NCBI GenBank assembly: GCA_963667875.2
Contig: CAXXGC010000009.1
Coordinates: 769,893-833,892, forward strand
Direction of reading: 5' to 3'
Length of the DNA: 64,000 nucleotides
Source: JAEXOD01 sp963667875
GTDB lineage: Bacteria > Bacteroidota > Ignavibacteria > Ignavibacteriales > Melioribacteraceae
This document shows positions 29,501-38,500 of this stretch, piece by piece; the first letter of the stretch is position 1; each line of letters starts with the position of its first letter. The position numbers and the translations under genes are program-made. Below the pieces are notes generated by a model. It worked only from the letters and a program-made list of their open reading frames with translations. It searched no databases and had not been told where the DNA came from.

Positions 29501-29997
29501 GTGCCGATAAATATCATATTCAGATAGGTAAAAACATATTTTTTACTAACGCAGTTATAAATGACAGCACATTATCGACCACATTTTATAATGCGGCGGG
29601 ATTAGATTTGAATAAAGTTTATTATTGGCGAGTACGTGCAGGAAACCAAAACGGATTTGGCAAATACGCACAATATAATAAATTTACAACATCCTCTACT
29701 GTTTCTGTTTCTGAAGAAGAAACCGGAATTCCTAATGAATTTAGGCTGATGAATAATTATCCAAATCCGTTTAATCCCAGTACAACAATAAAATACCAAA
29801 TACCCAAAAATTGTAAAGTTGTTTTGGAAGTTTATTCAATTACCGGGGAAAAAGTGGCCACACTTGTTGATGAAGAGCAAAATGCGGGATTTTACAATGT
29901 TAATTTTAATACAGTTTCTTTATCATCAGGCATATATATGTATAAAATTCAAGCGGGGAATTTTAGCACAATTAAAAAGATGATGATTTTAAAATAA
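26548..29997 (+). CDS. giant Asp-box (BNR/sortilin-like) secreted protein with T9SS sorting domain
   Basis: A 1149-residue secreted protein with a signal peptide (about 1-21). About ten Asp-box turns of the form S/T-x-[DN]-x-G-x-x-W are visible, among them TTDGGESW, TTNGGGSW, STNGGLTW, SLDAGNTW, STNEGETW and TTNGGTNW. They indicate one or two beta-propellers of the sialidase/sortilin type across residues 70-760. Two fibronectin-III-like modules follow (about 860-1055). The C-terminal sorting domain has NNYPNPFNPSTTIKYQI and a KKMMILK ending. No sialidase catalytic set was recognised. It is probably a surface adhesin or binding protein rather than an enzyme. Confidence 0.88.
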   Translation: MKKNILLFVLFALVSFVYPQENDVWNKVPENIKSRKYFKRMEWFFRQRALPNDTISLTKLNMEFAKEKAKILLDKSTTLQWQPIGPKGIVQYFPSHWGVSGGRARALDIHPTNPNIVYMGAAGGGIWKTTDGGESWLTVSDNFNSISFGAIAIDPNNPEVVYAGTGEAWASYNQFIYYGDGLYKTTNGGGSWAKIGESLNSRTHFADIVVNPNNSNYVYASLAAGNSFNFIPEKTGVWTSTNGGLTWVNTLVTPKAFDIECHPTNENLVYAAVGGGNANSGFYISSNKGITWVKSNNGLPVSSNISRMQISLCVGNPQIIYGYVFPQDAGTISKVYKSTNGGVNWSEVSSSNPLGGYHAMYNWYDQGNYDLCIAVKPDDPNSALVGNIELHKTSTGNNFGVMRMPGYTDLWGTPIHCDYHKIVYSKSNPQIVYIACDGGVYKSLDAGNTWNHKNNGISTIQFYSIASHPADRNILVGGAQDNGNSITRDRGATNWDFCSTGDGMSGFFDYVNPNIIYISTQEGMLMKSTNGGLTNSFSYIPPLYPANEIKHWNAPFFMHPTNHNKLYVITNRIWISTNAGGGWTAGTGQFPASITSAAQNVLYPEIMVFCAGGNYQTAPPVLVSTNEGETWNDISNNIPGPASFIANVKTDPLKRKTIYVVRSGFGSGKIYKSENLGISWTNISGDLPDIPHSDLFIDPEIPGYLYTANDFGVYRTTNGGTNWSRINNGMPVVPVIDFDYVKYGNTRLLRAATHGRSAFELELPEADFAFLYLINPQGEEIAAEGSRILIKWLRNSIQRVNIYLSKDNKVSWQLMADGYPADSLQYNMLIPAGISNNCFVKIEDKSNPAIYSICNYSFSIAAFISPQVIRPLNGNICYANDPAVFEWTPVMGANYYSLDVSTDSLFINNVYQNSSILSTPHEVTLLENNKKYFWKVSAGNEIFPNLYSGIMSFITQLAKPVLVAPLNNSTNVPVPVGFSWEGIIGADKYHIQIGKNIFFTNAVINDSTLSTTFYNAAGLDLNKVYYWRVRAGNQNGFGKYAQYNKFTTSSTVSVSEEETGIPNEFRLMNNYPNPFNPSTTIKYQIPKNCKVVLEVYSITGEKVATLVDEEQNAGFYNVNFNTVSLSSGIYMYKIQAGNFSTIKKMMILK

Positions 29998-30014
29998 AAA
30001 ATTGGTTATTTGTA

Positions 30015-30053
30015 AAAAAAAGCCCTGTGGAAATATTTGCGGGGCTTTTTTTT
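30015..30053 (+). terminator. rho-independent terminator of Asp-box gene
   Basis: AAAAAAGCCC (30015-30024) pairs with GGGCTTTTTT (30042-30051) and continues as a T-run of eight. It lies 18 bp after the stop and is the strongest terminator in the window. Confidence 0.85.
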
Positions 30054-30055
30054 AA

Positions 30056-30394
30056 TTAGAACGTGATAATAATATTTTAGTACGTAAAAGTTTTTCCAAA
30101 TACGAGGCAAAAGAGAATAAACCTAAAACCGTACACAATGATTTAATGATTGTTTACCCTGATTATACAGGCGAAGTTACAAGCGCAATATATTTTGATA
30201 ATGAGGGACATACTATTAATTATAAAATATCTTATTCCGAAAATTAAATTGTATTTACCAGCAAAAGAATACAAAACGTCCCTATCTATAGATTAAGTTA
30301 CATTTTGTTGGATAAAGATATTGTTAATGGCAATCTTGAACTGTCTAAAGATGGGGAAAACTATATTACCTATATTGAAGGGAAAGCGAAATGA
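30056..30394 (+). pseudogene. broken coding remnant with internal stop
   Basis: One reading frame runs from about 30056, directly after the terminator, to a TGA at 30392-30394, interrupted once by TAA at 30245-30247. Both halves read as ordinary protein: the first contains MIVYPDYTGEVTSAIYFDNE, the second VPIYRLSYILLDKDIVNGNL. There is no start codon at the left end, so the 5' end is also lost. I recognise no family. The remnant is likely what is left of a gene after an insertion or deletion at the edge of the AT-rich block. Confidence 0.55.
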
Positions 30395-30445
30395 GTGAAA
30401 TAGATGATAATAAAAAACATTTGTATTTATGAAATAAATAATATG

Positions 30446-30483
30446 TTATATTATAAAAAATCATATATTATATTATAAAAAAT
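30446..30483. repeat. direct repeat TTATATTATAAAAAAT x2
   Basis: Two exact 16-bp copies begin at 30446 and 30468, 22 bp apart, which is about two helical turns. They lie some 190 bp before the TIR-like gene in very AT-rich DNA. They could be an operator or simply low-complexity sequence. Confidence 0.35.
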
Positions 30484-30653
30484 AATATGTGATTTGGTAA
30501 TTAAAATACATAAAAAATATATGACACAAATGGGAGAAGTGTTTGTTCGTTTGAAGTTATTGTGAGATTAATTGGATTTTAAATATAATTATTTTACATA
30601 GATAAATTTATATGTATATATATTAACTAAATTATTTAGGGGGTTCATTTAAA

Positions 30654-31610
30654 ATGAAAAAAATAAGATTAATTCAAGTTGGCGAAGAAGTAACTTCTGC
30701 ACTTAACTATGTTGCCCAAAATTTGGAGAGAGTACAAACAGAATATCTGTTTGAATTAAGCAGTAAAACAATTAAGTTTAAAGAACCGGCACCGGAAAAA
30801 GGATATCACGACTCATATCTTTGGAAAGTCATCAAACAATATATGGTTCGAAACGATTATGATTTGTCCGAATACCCAATTGCAATTACTAATGCCAAAT
30901 TAATTGACGAAGATATTACAATTAACGATAATTCATGTGCTGTCATATCCACATATTCACATAAAGAACATTCAAAACAAGCCATAGAAGATTATATAAT
31001 GTATGCAATTGCAAGTATTTTGCCTGACGTTGAAAATCAGATTACGCAAATACATGATGAAACTAGAGGCTGCCCGAATGATTTATGTGAAAATTTTTAT
31101 GATATGGATTTAGGTATTAAAAAAGGAGAATATTGTACTTCATGTAAAAAACAGTTATTTGAAGCTGACGAAAAAGGTTTAATTTCAGTTCAAAAATTGG
31201 CCTCAATATTTCGAATACTAAACTTTATAGCCGCGAGGAAAATTTGTTTTGTAATAATGCCATTTGATAAAAAATTTGATTATACATATACTGTAATAAA
31301 AAAAACCGTAGAAGAGTTAGGTTATGAATGTAGACGGGCAGATGAAGTATATGAAGCAAGGAATATAATGGATATAGTAAATGAAAGAATTATATGCGCT
31401 GATTTGGTTATAGCTGACTTAACTAATGCATGTCCTAATGTATTTTATGAATTGGGATATGCTCACGCTAACGGTAAAAAAACAATATTAATGACACAAG
31501 ATATTAATTCTATTCCATTTGATTTAAGACAAAAACAACATTTTGTTTATAATAATAATAATGACCAAACCGAGATAATACAATATAAGTTAATTAAATA
31601 TTTGGAATAA
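30654..31610 (+). CDS. TIR/nucleoside-deoxyribosyltransferase-like protein with Cys4 knuckle
   Basis: A 318-residue soluble protein. The C-terminal domain (about 198-318) has CFVIMPFDKKFD, then RADEVYEARNIMDIVNERI, then ADLVIADLTNACPNVFYELG and AHANGKKTILMTQ. This is the pattern of TIR-like/nucleoside 2-deoxyribosyltransferase-like domains, which bind or cleave nucleotides. Glu in the VFYELG segment is a likely catalytic residue. Before it, a possible zinc site is formed by CPNDLC and CTSC (about 141-166), preceded by HDETRG. The first 130 residues are not recognised. Such domains occur as effectors or sensors in phage-defence systems, so a defence role is a fair but unproven inference. A good GGGGG ribosome-binding site precedes the ATG. 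Confidence 0.7.
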   Translation: MKKIRLIQVGEEVTSALNYVAQNLERVQTEYLFELSSKTIKFKEPAPEKGYHDSYLWKVIKQYMVRNDYDLSEYPIAITNAKLIDEDITINDNSCAVISTYSHKEHSKQAIEDYIMYAIASILPDVENQITQIHDETRGCPNDLCENFYDMDLGIKKGEYCTSCKKQLFEADEKGLISVQKLASIFRILNFIAARKICFVIMPFDKKFDYTYTVIKKTVEELGYECRRADEVYEARNIMDIVNERIICADLVIADLTNACPNVFYELGYAHANGKKTILMTQDINSIPFDLRQKQHFVYNNNNDQTEIIQYKLIKYLE

Positions 31611-31974
31611 TATAAAATTAAAAAATAAATTTTATTGCAAATAATAAAATAAAATATAATAATATTTCATTTTATTAAGATTAATTATTTATCATAATTA
31701 AACGTAACAATAAGTATTAATATAATTAAAATAAATATTCCCTTCAAAAATTTAGTAATAATGTTAAATAATAATGAATTTATTATAAAATTATTAAGTA
31801 ATAATAAAATATTGATAAAAAAGAAAATAATAAGTTTGAGAAATTAATAAAAACTTATTAATTTATTATTAAGATATTGTAAAATTTTTATTCTAGTATT
31901 TGTTGCAATTATAAAATATTATTATTTAATAATTATTTGATATTTAGTTTTACATAATTTTTACGGGGATATAG
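31611..31974. other. extremely AT-rich spacer without genes
   Basis: This spacer is clearly more AT-rich than the genes around it, composed of A/T homopolymers and TAATA-type runs. I see no open frame, promoter or stable hairpin. Together with 30395-30653 it encloses the TIR-like gene in low-GC DNA, as expected of recently acquired or silenced DNA. Confidence 0.5.
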
Positions 31975-32295
31975 ATGCTGGTATGTGCCGGGGAGGGAAA
32001 AGCTCCATGTTTGAATGAATACAAATTGGTTAAATATAATTCCAAAAACAATAATAAATTAATTAATTATATTATTGTTATATCCAATCCTCCAATAACA
32101 TTCCATGTTGATAAGTGTATATCTAAATTGCGAAAACATGTATTAGCATACCTTCAATTTAATAATACCAAACAAAATAATATTTATAATAACCAACCTA
32201 ATACCTTTGTTATTTATCTACAAACAAAACTTCAATATTACCTTTACGATTTGTTTTATTTAAAATACCTAAAAAAGATTATTTTACTTAATTAA
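31975..32295 (+). CDS. doubtful small ORF
   Basis: A 106-residue frame. Its first 20 residues (MLVCAGEGKAPCLNEYKLVK) come from DNA of normal composition, while the rest is low-complexity Asn/Lys/Tyr/Ile sequence in AT-rich DNA. The leader TTTACGGGGATATAG before the ATG resembles the leader of the next gene (ATACGGGGAAAGAT), so a genuine start followed by decayed sequence is possible. I recognise no family and give it low confidence as a functional gene. Confidence 0.25.
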   Translation: MLVCAGEGKAPCLNEYKLVKYNSKNNNKLINYIIVISNPPITFHVDKCISKLRKHVLAYLQFNNTKQNNIYNNQPNTFVIYLQTKLQYYLYDLFYLKYLKKIILLN

Positions 32296-32371
32296 TCTTT
32301 TTATAAAACAAAAACACACTATCTAATATAAAATTTCATAAAAAAGTTAGCTTTACAATACGGGGAAAGAT

Positions 32372-35300
32372 ATGGTAAAAATAGGAGTAACTGAAAGATT
32401 AAATTATTTAAATGAACTTTATCAAAAAATTAATCGTGAAATTGATAATGATACGTTTTATCTTTTTGAGAATATTAAAGACTATTTGGAAAAACGATTA
32501 CATGCAAAAAATTATTATGTTGCCCTATATGACGAATTTAGGCACGAATATTCGCTCCCTTATTATCATGATACTGAAGAACCCGATAAAAGTTTTGAAC
32601 TGGCAGATCTAAAAAAGGGACTTACTAATTACGTGATACAACAGAGAGTGGCCTGTTTGCTTGATGAAAAAAAAATACAAAAGCTTATTGATGATAAAAA
32701 AATTGAGCTATTTGGGAAAAAAGCTAAAATATGGTTGGGTGCCCCGATTATTGTGGCAGATGTAATTATAGGTCTTATTGCTGTACAAGATTATGAACAT
32801 GAAAAAGCTTTTGATAATGACGACTTAAAAATTCTTGAAAGTATTTCAACGTTAATTTCCTTTGTATTTGAAATAAAAAATAAAATAAGCAAAGAAAAGG
32901 CTGTAAATAAATTGTCTTCAGATTTAATTAAAGCTTCCAATAATATAAGCAAACAAATAGAATTAAGAGATAAAAGTTACGAAATACTTTCTATATTTAA
33001 AGGAATTGCTAATTACAACAAGGCAACTATTCAGATAATTCAAAAAGGGTATAGGATTATTTTGGCCTTTGATGGATTTAGTTATGAGCAAATAGATGAA
33101 AAACTTTTATGTGATATAAATAAAGACAAACTAATAAAAACCATTTTAACGGGGAAAAATATTTTTTACATACCCAATGTTTATAAAGAACCTTTATTCA
33201 ACAAAACGCACATAACAACCTTCGATGTGAAATCATGGGTTTGTATCCCGATATTTAAAGGATCTCAGCCTGTAGCTATAATCACAATGGATTACGAAAA
33301 GGAAAATCATTTTACTGAGGCTGGATTTAAGGACAAGCTAAAGGAATATTCCAAATCTATTGAAGAATTTATAATTGCAGCATATGAATTTGAAAATGAG
33401 CAAAGAAAAAACAGAGATCTGGAAATAAGTAAATTATTAGTACAAATGTCAATAGAACAACAAGATCTGAAAGATAATGTGTTTAATATGATGAAAGAAT
33501 TTGTTAAAAAAGGCGAATATTCAAATTGTTCAATATTCTTTCCACAGTATGATGATTATCAATTAAAACTTCTTCCATTTTTAGCAGCCGGAGATGGTTG
33601 GGATAGTATTTTAACTAGAAAATTTGCAATTGACAAAGAGGGAAATAATGGATTGGCTGTTAAAGTATTTTCGTCCGGAAAGCGTATTATTACAAACAAA
33701 CCGGAAGCGAATTTTTTACCTCCAAGGCACAAATATGAAATATTGCCGGGTATTGCCGTGTACCCAATTACATTGACTAAAAGAATCATAGGTGCCTTTT
33801 GTATATATAACAAACAAAATAAAAAATTTACCAAAAATGATCTTTTACTTATAAATCCATTTATTAAAGAATTAGAAAATGTGTTTTTGATAAATTTAGG
33901 AAGAGATTTTTCCAAAAATATGTCAATTAGAATAATTAAGGAGGAGGAAGATGAAATCCTTAAGCTAATAGTCTCAAGTGCGTTATTAATCTCCAATTTT
34001 ACCTCCGGTACAATAAGATTGATTGAAAAAAGAGGCGATTGTTTGAAATTATTAAAAAGTTTTGAGTATCCACTTCATCTAAATTTGCCTGATCCAAAGT
34101 TAGAGGATCCTTCGGGTTTAACAAGAAATGTAATTGAAAAAGGGGAAACATTGGTAATTCCAGATACCGATGACTCAAGAGAAATTATTTCCACAGAGCT
34201 TAAAAATTTTGCAAAAACCATGATAATTGTTCCATTAAAAATTGGGAGCGAAATAGTTGGCGTAATATCTATTTATAGTAGAATGAAAATCAAAATTGAC
34301 AAGTACATTGTTCCACTTCTAGAAACATTATGTAATCAGGCTGCTGCAGGAATAATGAAAACTAGAATGTTAAATGAACTAAAAATTAGGAATAAACAAT
34401 TGGAAGTTTTTAAGGAAATTGGCAATTATGTATTAGAGAACACTACTTCGCATGTTTTTAGAACTATATATGAAAAAATAAAACCAATTATTGATACAAA
34501 TAATTTCTTTATAAGTATATATGATAAAAACACAAACGAAATTGAAACTCCATTATGGATAATGGATGATGAATATATTACTGTATCAAAAAAACAATTA
34601 AGTGGATTAAGCAAAATAATAGTTGAATCAAATAAATATCTTTTAATTAAGAATTATGATATTGAAGAAGCTAATCTTCCCGAAAGAGCAACAATTATAA
34701 CTAAAAGACAAAAATCATGGTTGGGTGTTCCTATATTTTTTAATAAAGAAATTATAGGTATCATATCGGTACAACATAATGAGCCTAATAAGTTTGATGA
34801 AAACACTAAAATGATTCTTGAAAATATAGCATCACAAATAGCATTTGTTGTTAATAATGTAAAAATATTTAATGCTGTACAAAATAATTTGGAAATAAAA
34901 GAGGAAATATTAAAGCGAACTAAAGAAACTCTCGAATCTGTATTATTCCAAATAGAGCTTTTGGATGAAAACCAGCACCCAGATATAAAAAATAAATTAA
35001 AAATTCGTATACAGTCTTCATTAGCCGCTTATGAATATTTAATTTTAAACCCGGGGAAAAATACAATTAATATGAAAACGTATTTTTATTCACTTATTAA
35101 ATTTATTGTAAAAACATACAACAAAAACAAAAAAATAACTGTGTGGAAAAAAATTGACAATATCAATCTTCCAATTGAACGTGCAATTGCCTGCGGTCAA
35201 ATACTTAACGAATTAATTGTAAATTCGTTTATACATGCATTTAATAATAAAGAAAAGGGTAAAATTGTTATAAGGTTTGGATTTACTAAAAACAATTACG

Positions 35301-35491
35301 AATTAATTGTATCTGATAATGGAGATGGAGTTGATAGGAATTTGTGTAATCAAGAGAGTATAACTTTTGGCAATGCGTTAGTTAGAATTCAAACCGATGA
35401 TAAATTAAAAGGCCAATACTTAATTAATATTACTAAAGGATTCGAGGTTACAATTACTTTCCCTCATGAAAGTGAAATTCACTTATTGTAG
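32372..35491 (+). CDS. five-GAF signalling protein with degenerate histidine-kinase end (copy 1)
   Basis: A 1039-residue cytoplasmic protein. Five GAF-like domains can be placed at about 15-175, 205-345, 350-510, 525-670 and 685-850. Typical strand-helix phrases include IWLGAPIIVADVIIGLIAVQD and SWLGVPIFFNKEIIGIISVQ. The last 180 residues resemble a HisKA_2 plus HATPase unit. The ATPase N-box LNELIVNSFIHAF and D-box VSDNGDGVDR are present. Where HisKA_2 kinases have HRVKNN, this protein has KRTKETLES, so the phospho-acceptor His appears to be missing. It may bind ATP without autophosphorylating. A close paralogue follows 67 bp later. Confidence 0.8.
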   Translation: MVKIGVTERLNYLNELYQKINREIDNDTFYLFENIKDYLEKRLHAKNYYVALYDEFRHEYSLPYYHDTEEPDKSFELADLKKGLTNYVIQQRVACLLDEKKIQKLIDDKKIELFGKKAKIWLGAPIIVADVIIGLIAVQDYEHEKAFDNDDLKILESISTLISFVFEIKNKISKEKAVNKLSSDLIKASNNISKQIELRDKSYEILSIFKGIANYNKATIQIIQKGYRIILAFDGFSYEQIDEKLLCDINKDKLIKTILTGKNIFYIPNVYKEPLFNKTHITTFDVKSWVCIPIFKGSQPVAIITMDYEKENHFTEAGFKDKLKEYSKSIEEFIIAAYEFENEQRKNRDLEISKLLVQMSIEQQDLKDNVFNMMKEFVKKGEYSNCSIFFPQYDDYQLKLLPFLAAGDGWDSILTRKFAIDKEGNNGLAVKVFSSGKRIITNKPEANFLPPRHKYEILPGIAVYPITLTKRIIGAFCIYNKQNKKFTKNDLLLINPFIKELENVFLINLGRDFSKNMSIRIIKEEEDEILKLIVSSALLISNFTSGTIRLIEKRGDCLKLLKSFEYPLHLNLPDPKLEDPSGLTRNVIEKGETLVIPDTDDSREIISTELKNFAKTMIIVPLKIGSEIVGVISIYSRMKIKIDKYIVPLLETLCNQAAAGIMKTRMLNELKIRNKQLEVFKEIGNYVLENTTSHVFRTIYEKIKPIIDTNNFFISIYDKNTNEIETPLWIMDDEYITVSKKQLSGLSKIIVESNKYLLIKNYDIEEANLPERATIITKRQKSWLGVPIFFNKEIIGIISVQHNEPNKFDENTKMILENIASQIAFVVNNVKIFNAVQNNLEIKEEILKRTKETLESVLFQIELLDENQHPDIKNKLKIRIQSSLAAYEYLILNPGKNTINMKTYFYSLIKFIVKTYNKNKKITVWKKIDNINLPIERAIACGQILNELIVNSFIHAFNNKEKGKIVIRFGFTKNNYELIVSDNGDGVDRNLCNQESITFGNALVRIQTDDKLKGQYLINITKGFEVTITFPHESEIHLL

Positions 35492-35558
35492 ATTATTTAT
35501 GTAAAATAAATATTAAAAATAGAACTAATGTTAAAATTAAAAGATAACAGGAAAAAAT

Positions 35559-38500
35559 ATGGAACTTAATGAAAGATTAAATCATTTGTATGAGCTTTAT
35601 CAGGAGATTAATAATAATATAGATAAAGATACATTATTTATTTATGATCACATTAAAGATTACATCAAAAAAAGGTTAAAAGCAAAAAACTTTTATATTG
35701 CACTATATGACGAAAATCTAAAGGAATATACACTCCCATATTACTTTGATGAAAAAGAACCAATTAAAAAATTCTCTTTAGAAGAATTAAAACATGGACT
35801 TACAAATTATGTAAGAGAAACCCAAAAGCCTAAAAGAGTTAGTGGTTCGGATTTTGAAAACTTAAAAACCTTGTATGGATTAGAGCTAGTTGGCCCAAAG
35901 GCTGAAGTATGGATTGGAGCCCCGATAGCGATTGGAGAATTTGTATACGGTGTAATGGCTATCCAAGATTATGAAAATGAAAATGCGTTTAATGAGGATG
36001 ATCTAAAGATATTAAAAAACATATCTTCATTTTTAGCCTTTGTTCTTGATGTTAAAAGTAAAATTGAAAAAGAAAATGGTGTAAAATTATTAACTCAAAA
36101 AATGAGTGAGGCTTCAAATAATATTAATACCGAAATTGATTTTAGAACCAGAAGTTTTGAATACTTAAATGAACTAAAACAAATAATTGAGTATACAAAA
36201 GCAACAATTCAAATAATACAACCCGGTTACAGAATATTATTTGCTTTTGATGGCTTTGGAATTGATCAAATAGATGAAACACTTTTGGGCGATGTATATA
36301 AAGATAAATTAATAAAAAAATTTATAAAAAAAAATGAAATATACTTTTTGCCAAATACTGAAAATGAAAATGATTTTGATAAAACACATTCAGCGACTTA
36401 TGATGTAAAATCGTGGATCTGTGTTCCCGTCTATCAAAAGAAAAAACTGATTGCAATAATTACTTTAGATCATAATCAAAAGGACTTCTATCAAAAAGAA
36501 AAATATGAACAAATAATAAATGAATTTCAAAAGAAAAACAAATCCTTTTTAGTTGATGTGTATGAATTTGAAAATAAACAAATAGCAAATAGAGATATTG
36601 AAATAAGCAGACTATTAGCTCAGATATTTGTTGAGCAAAAGGAATTGAAGGAAAATATTTATAATTTAATGAAAGAGTTTATTAGTAGAAATAAATATAA
36701 AAATTGTTCCATTTTTATGCCCCAATACGATAATTACCAGCAAAAACTTGTACCAATTATTGCCTGTGGCGTTAATGAGGATAAAATTCTTACTAGAAAA
36801 TTCGTTATTAAGGGAGGGAAAAAAAACGGACTTGCAGTAAAAGTATTTAATACGCCTAAAAAGATATTGGTTGATAATCCGGTAGAAGAAGCTGATTATA
36901 TTGAAGTTAGAGGTATTTCAACAAAAATTACAGGTTTAGCAGTATTCCCAATTAAAATAAAAAAATGGACACTTGGAGTGTTATGTGTTGATGGTGAATT
37001 AGGGAATAAATTTTCTAAGACTGATGCTAAGGCCATAAATGGATTTACTAAATCACTCGAGGCGATTTATCTAAATCATTTAAATGCTGAGTTTATAAGT
37101 AATTTGTCACAGCGGATTATTGTTAATGAAATAGATGAGATGTTAAAACAAATTATTTCAAGTGCATTATTAATATCAAATTTTACTTCCGGTTCAATTA
37201 AGCTTATTAAAAAAAGCGGTAAAAAGATTAAACAGACAGAGAGTTTCGAATATCCGGTTAACCTGGAATTGCCGGATCCAAGATTACAAGATAAAGATGG
37301 CTTAACAAGAAAAGTAATTGATAAAAAGAAATATTTATTTATTGCAAATACTGAAAGTACTGAATATAAAATTTCCGAAGGTTTAAAGCAGTATGCAAAA
37401 TCCATTATTATTATCCCAATAAAAATTGGTGATGAAGTAATAGGTGTAATCTCGTTATTTAGCAAGTTGACACACAATGTTGACGATAATACTACTCGGT
37501 TAATTGAGGCAATATGCAATCAAGCCGCAGTTGGCATTATGAAAAACAAAATGCTAACTGAGTTAAAAATCAGGAACAACCAATTGGAAGTATTTAAGAA
37601 AATTGGAGAGTATGTTATTGAAAATAATAATACGCACTTCTTTGAAACAATCTATGAAAAAATTAAACCACTATTAAAATCCGATGAATTTATTATAAAA
37701 ATTAATCCCAGTAAAGATAATGATGGAAAAGCTTTATGGTTTAAGAACGGGAAACCCGACCTAAATCCGGAAACTCAAATGATTGAAATTAGTGAAAAAA
37801 TAACAAATGATAAAATGATTATTACAAAAAATAGACTAATTGGAGTTCCCGTATTATTTAATAAAGAAATTATTGGTGTTATTATAGCTAATAATAAAAT
37901 GCAAAATATTATAAAAGTAAAGGATCAAAAGATACAAACAAATAAAATTAAACAAGTGCTCGAAAATATTGCAATGCAAATTGCGTTTGTTATAAAAAAC
38001 ATAAATCTTTTTGAAAGATTACAAAAAAGTTTGGAATTTCAAGAAAAATACCAAATAATTATAAAGGGAGATCTAAAACTAAATTTAGGGATTCTTAAAA
38101 AATTAGATAAAAAAAAATCACAAAATATAATTGATGGACTTAAGCTTCTTTTTGAGTCCAACCTTATTGCATATAACGAAGAAGGTCCTAAAGATGAAAT
38201 CTGTATGGTTAATCCAAAATCATCTGAAGTACCAATAATTGATATGAATAAATATTTTGGAAGTTTGATTGGAATTATTAAAAATAATCAAAAGGTTAAT
38301 ATTATTACTGGGTTTATTGACAAAGGTATTCTTTTAAGAATTGAACAAGCAGTTGCCTGCGGACAGATTCTTGCATTGTTTGTTTTAATTTTAGACACAA
38401 AAAATACTAATAATGCTAATATTGAAGTGAGTTTAACTAATAAAAAAGATAAATATATTCTATGTGTTTCAGGTGAGACAACAACCTCAGATATTAAAGA

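Noticed and set aside
33559..33996. 145-residue open frame on the minus strand
   Set aside because: Antisense shadow of the multi-GAF gene; a similar shadow occurs in the paralogue at 37076-37519 because the coding strands are alike.
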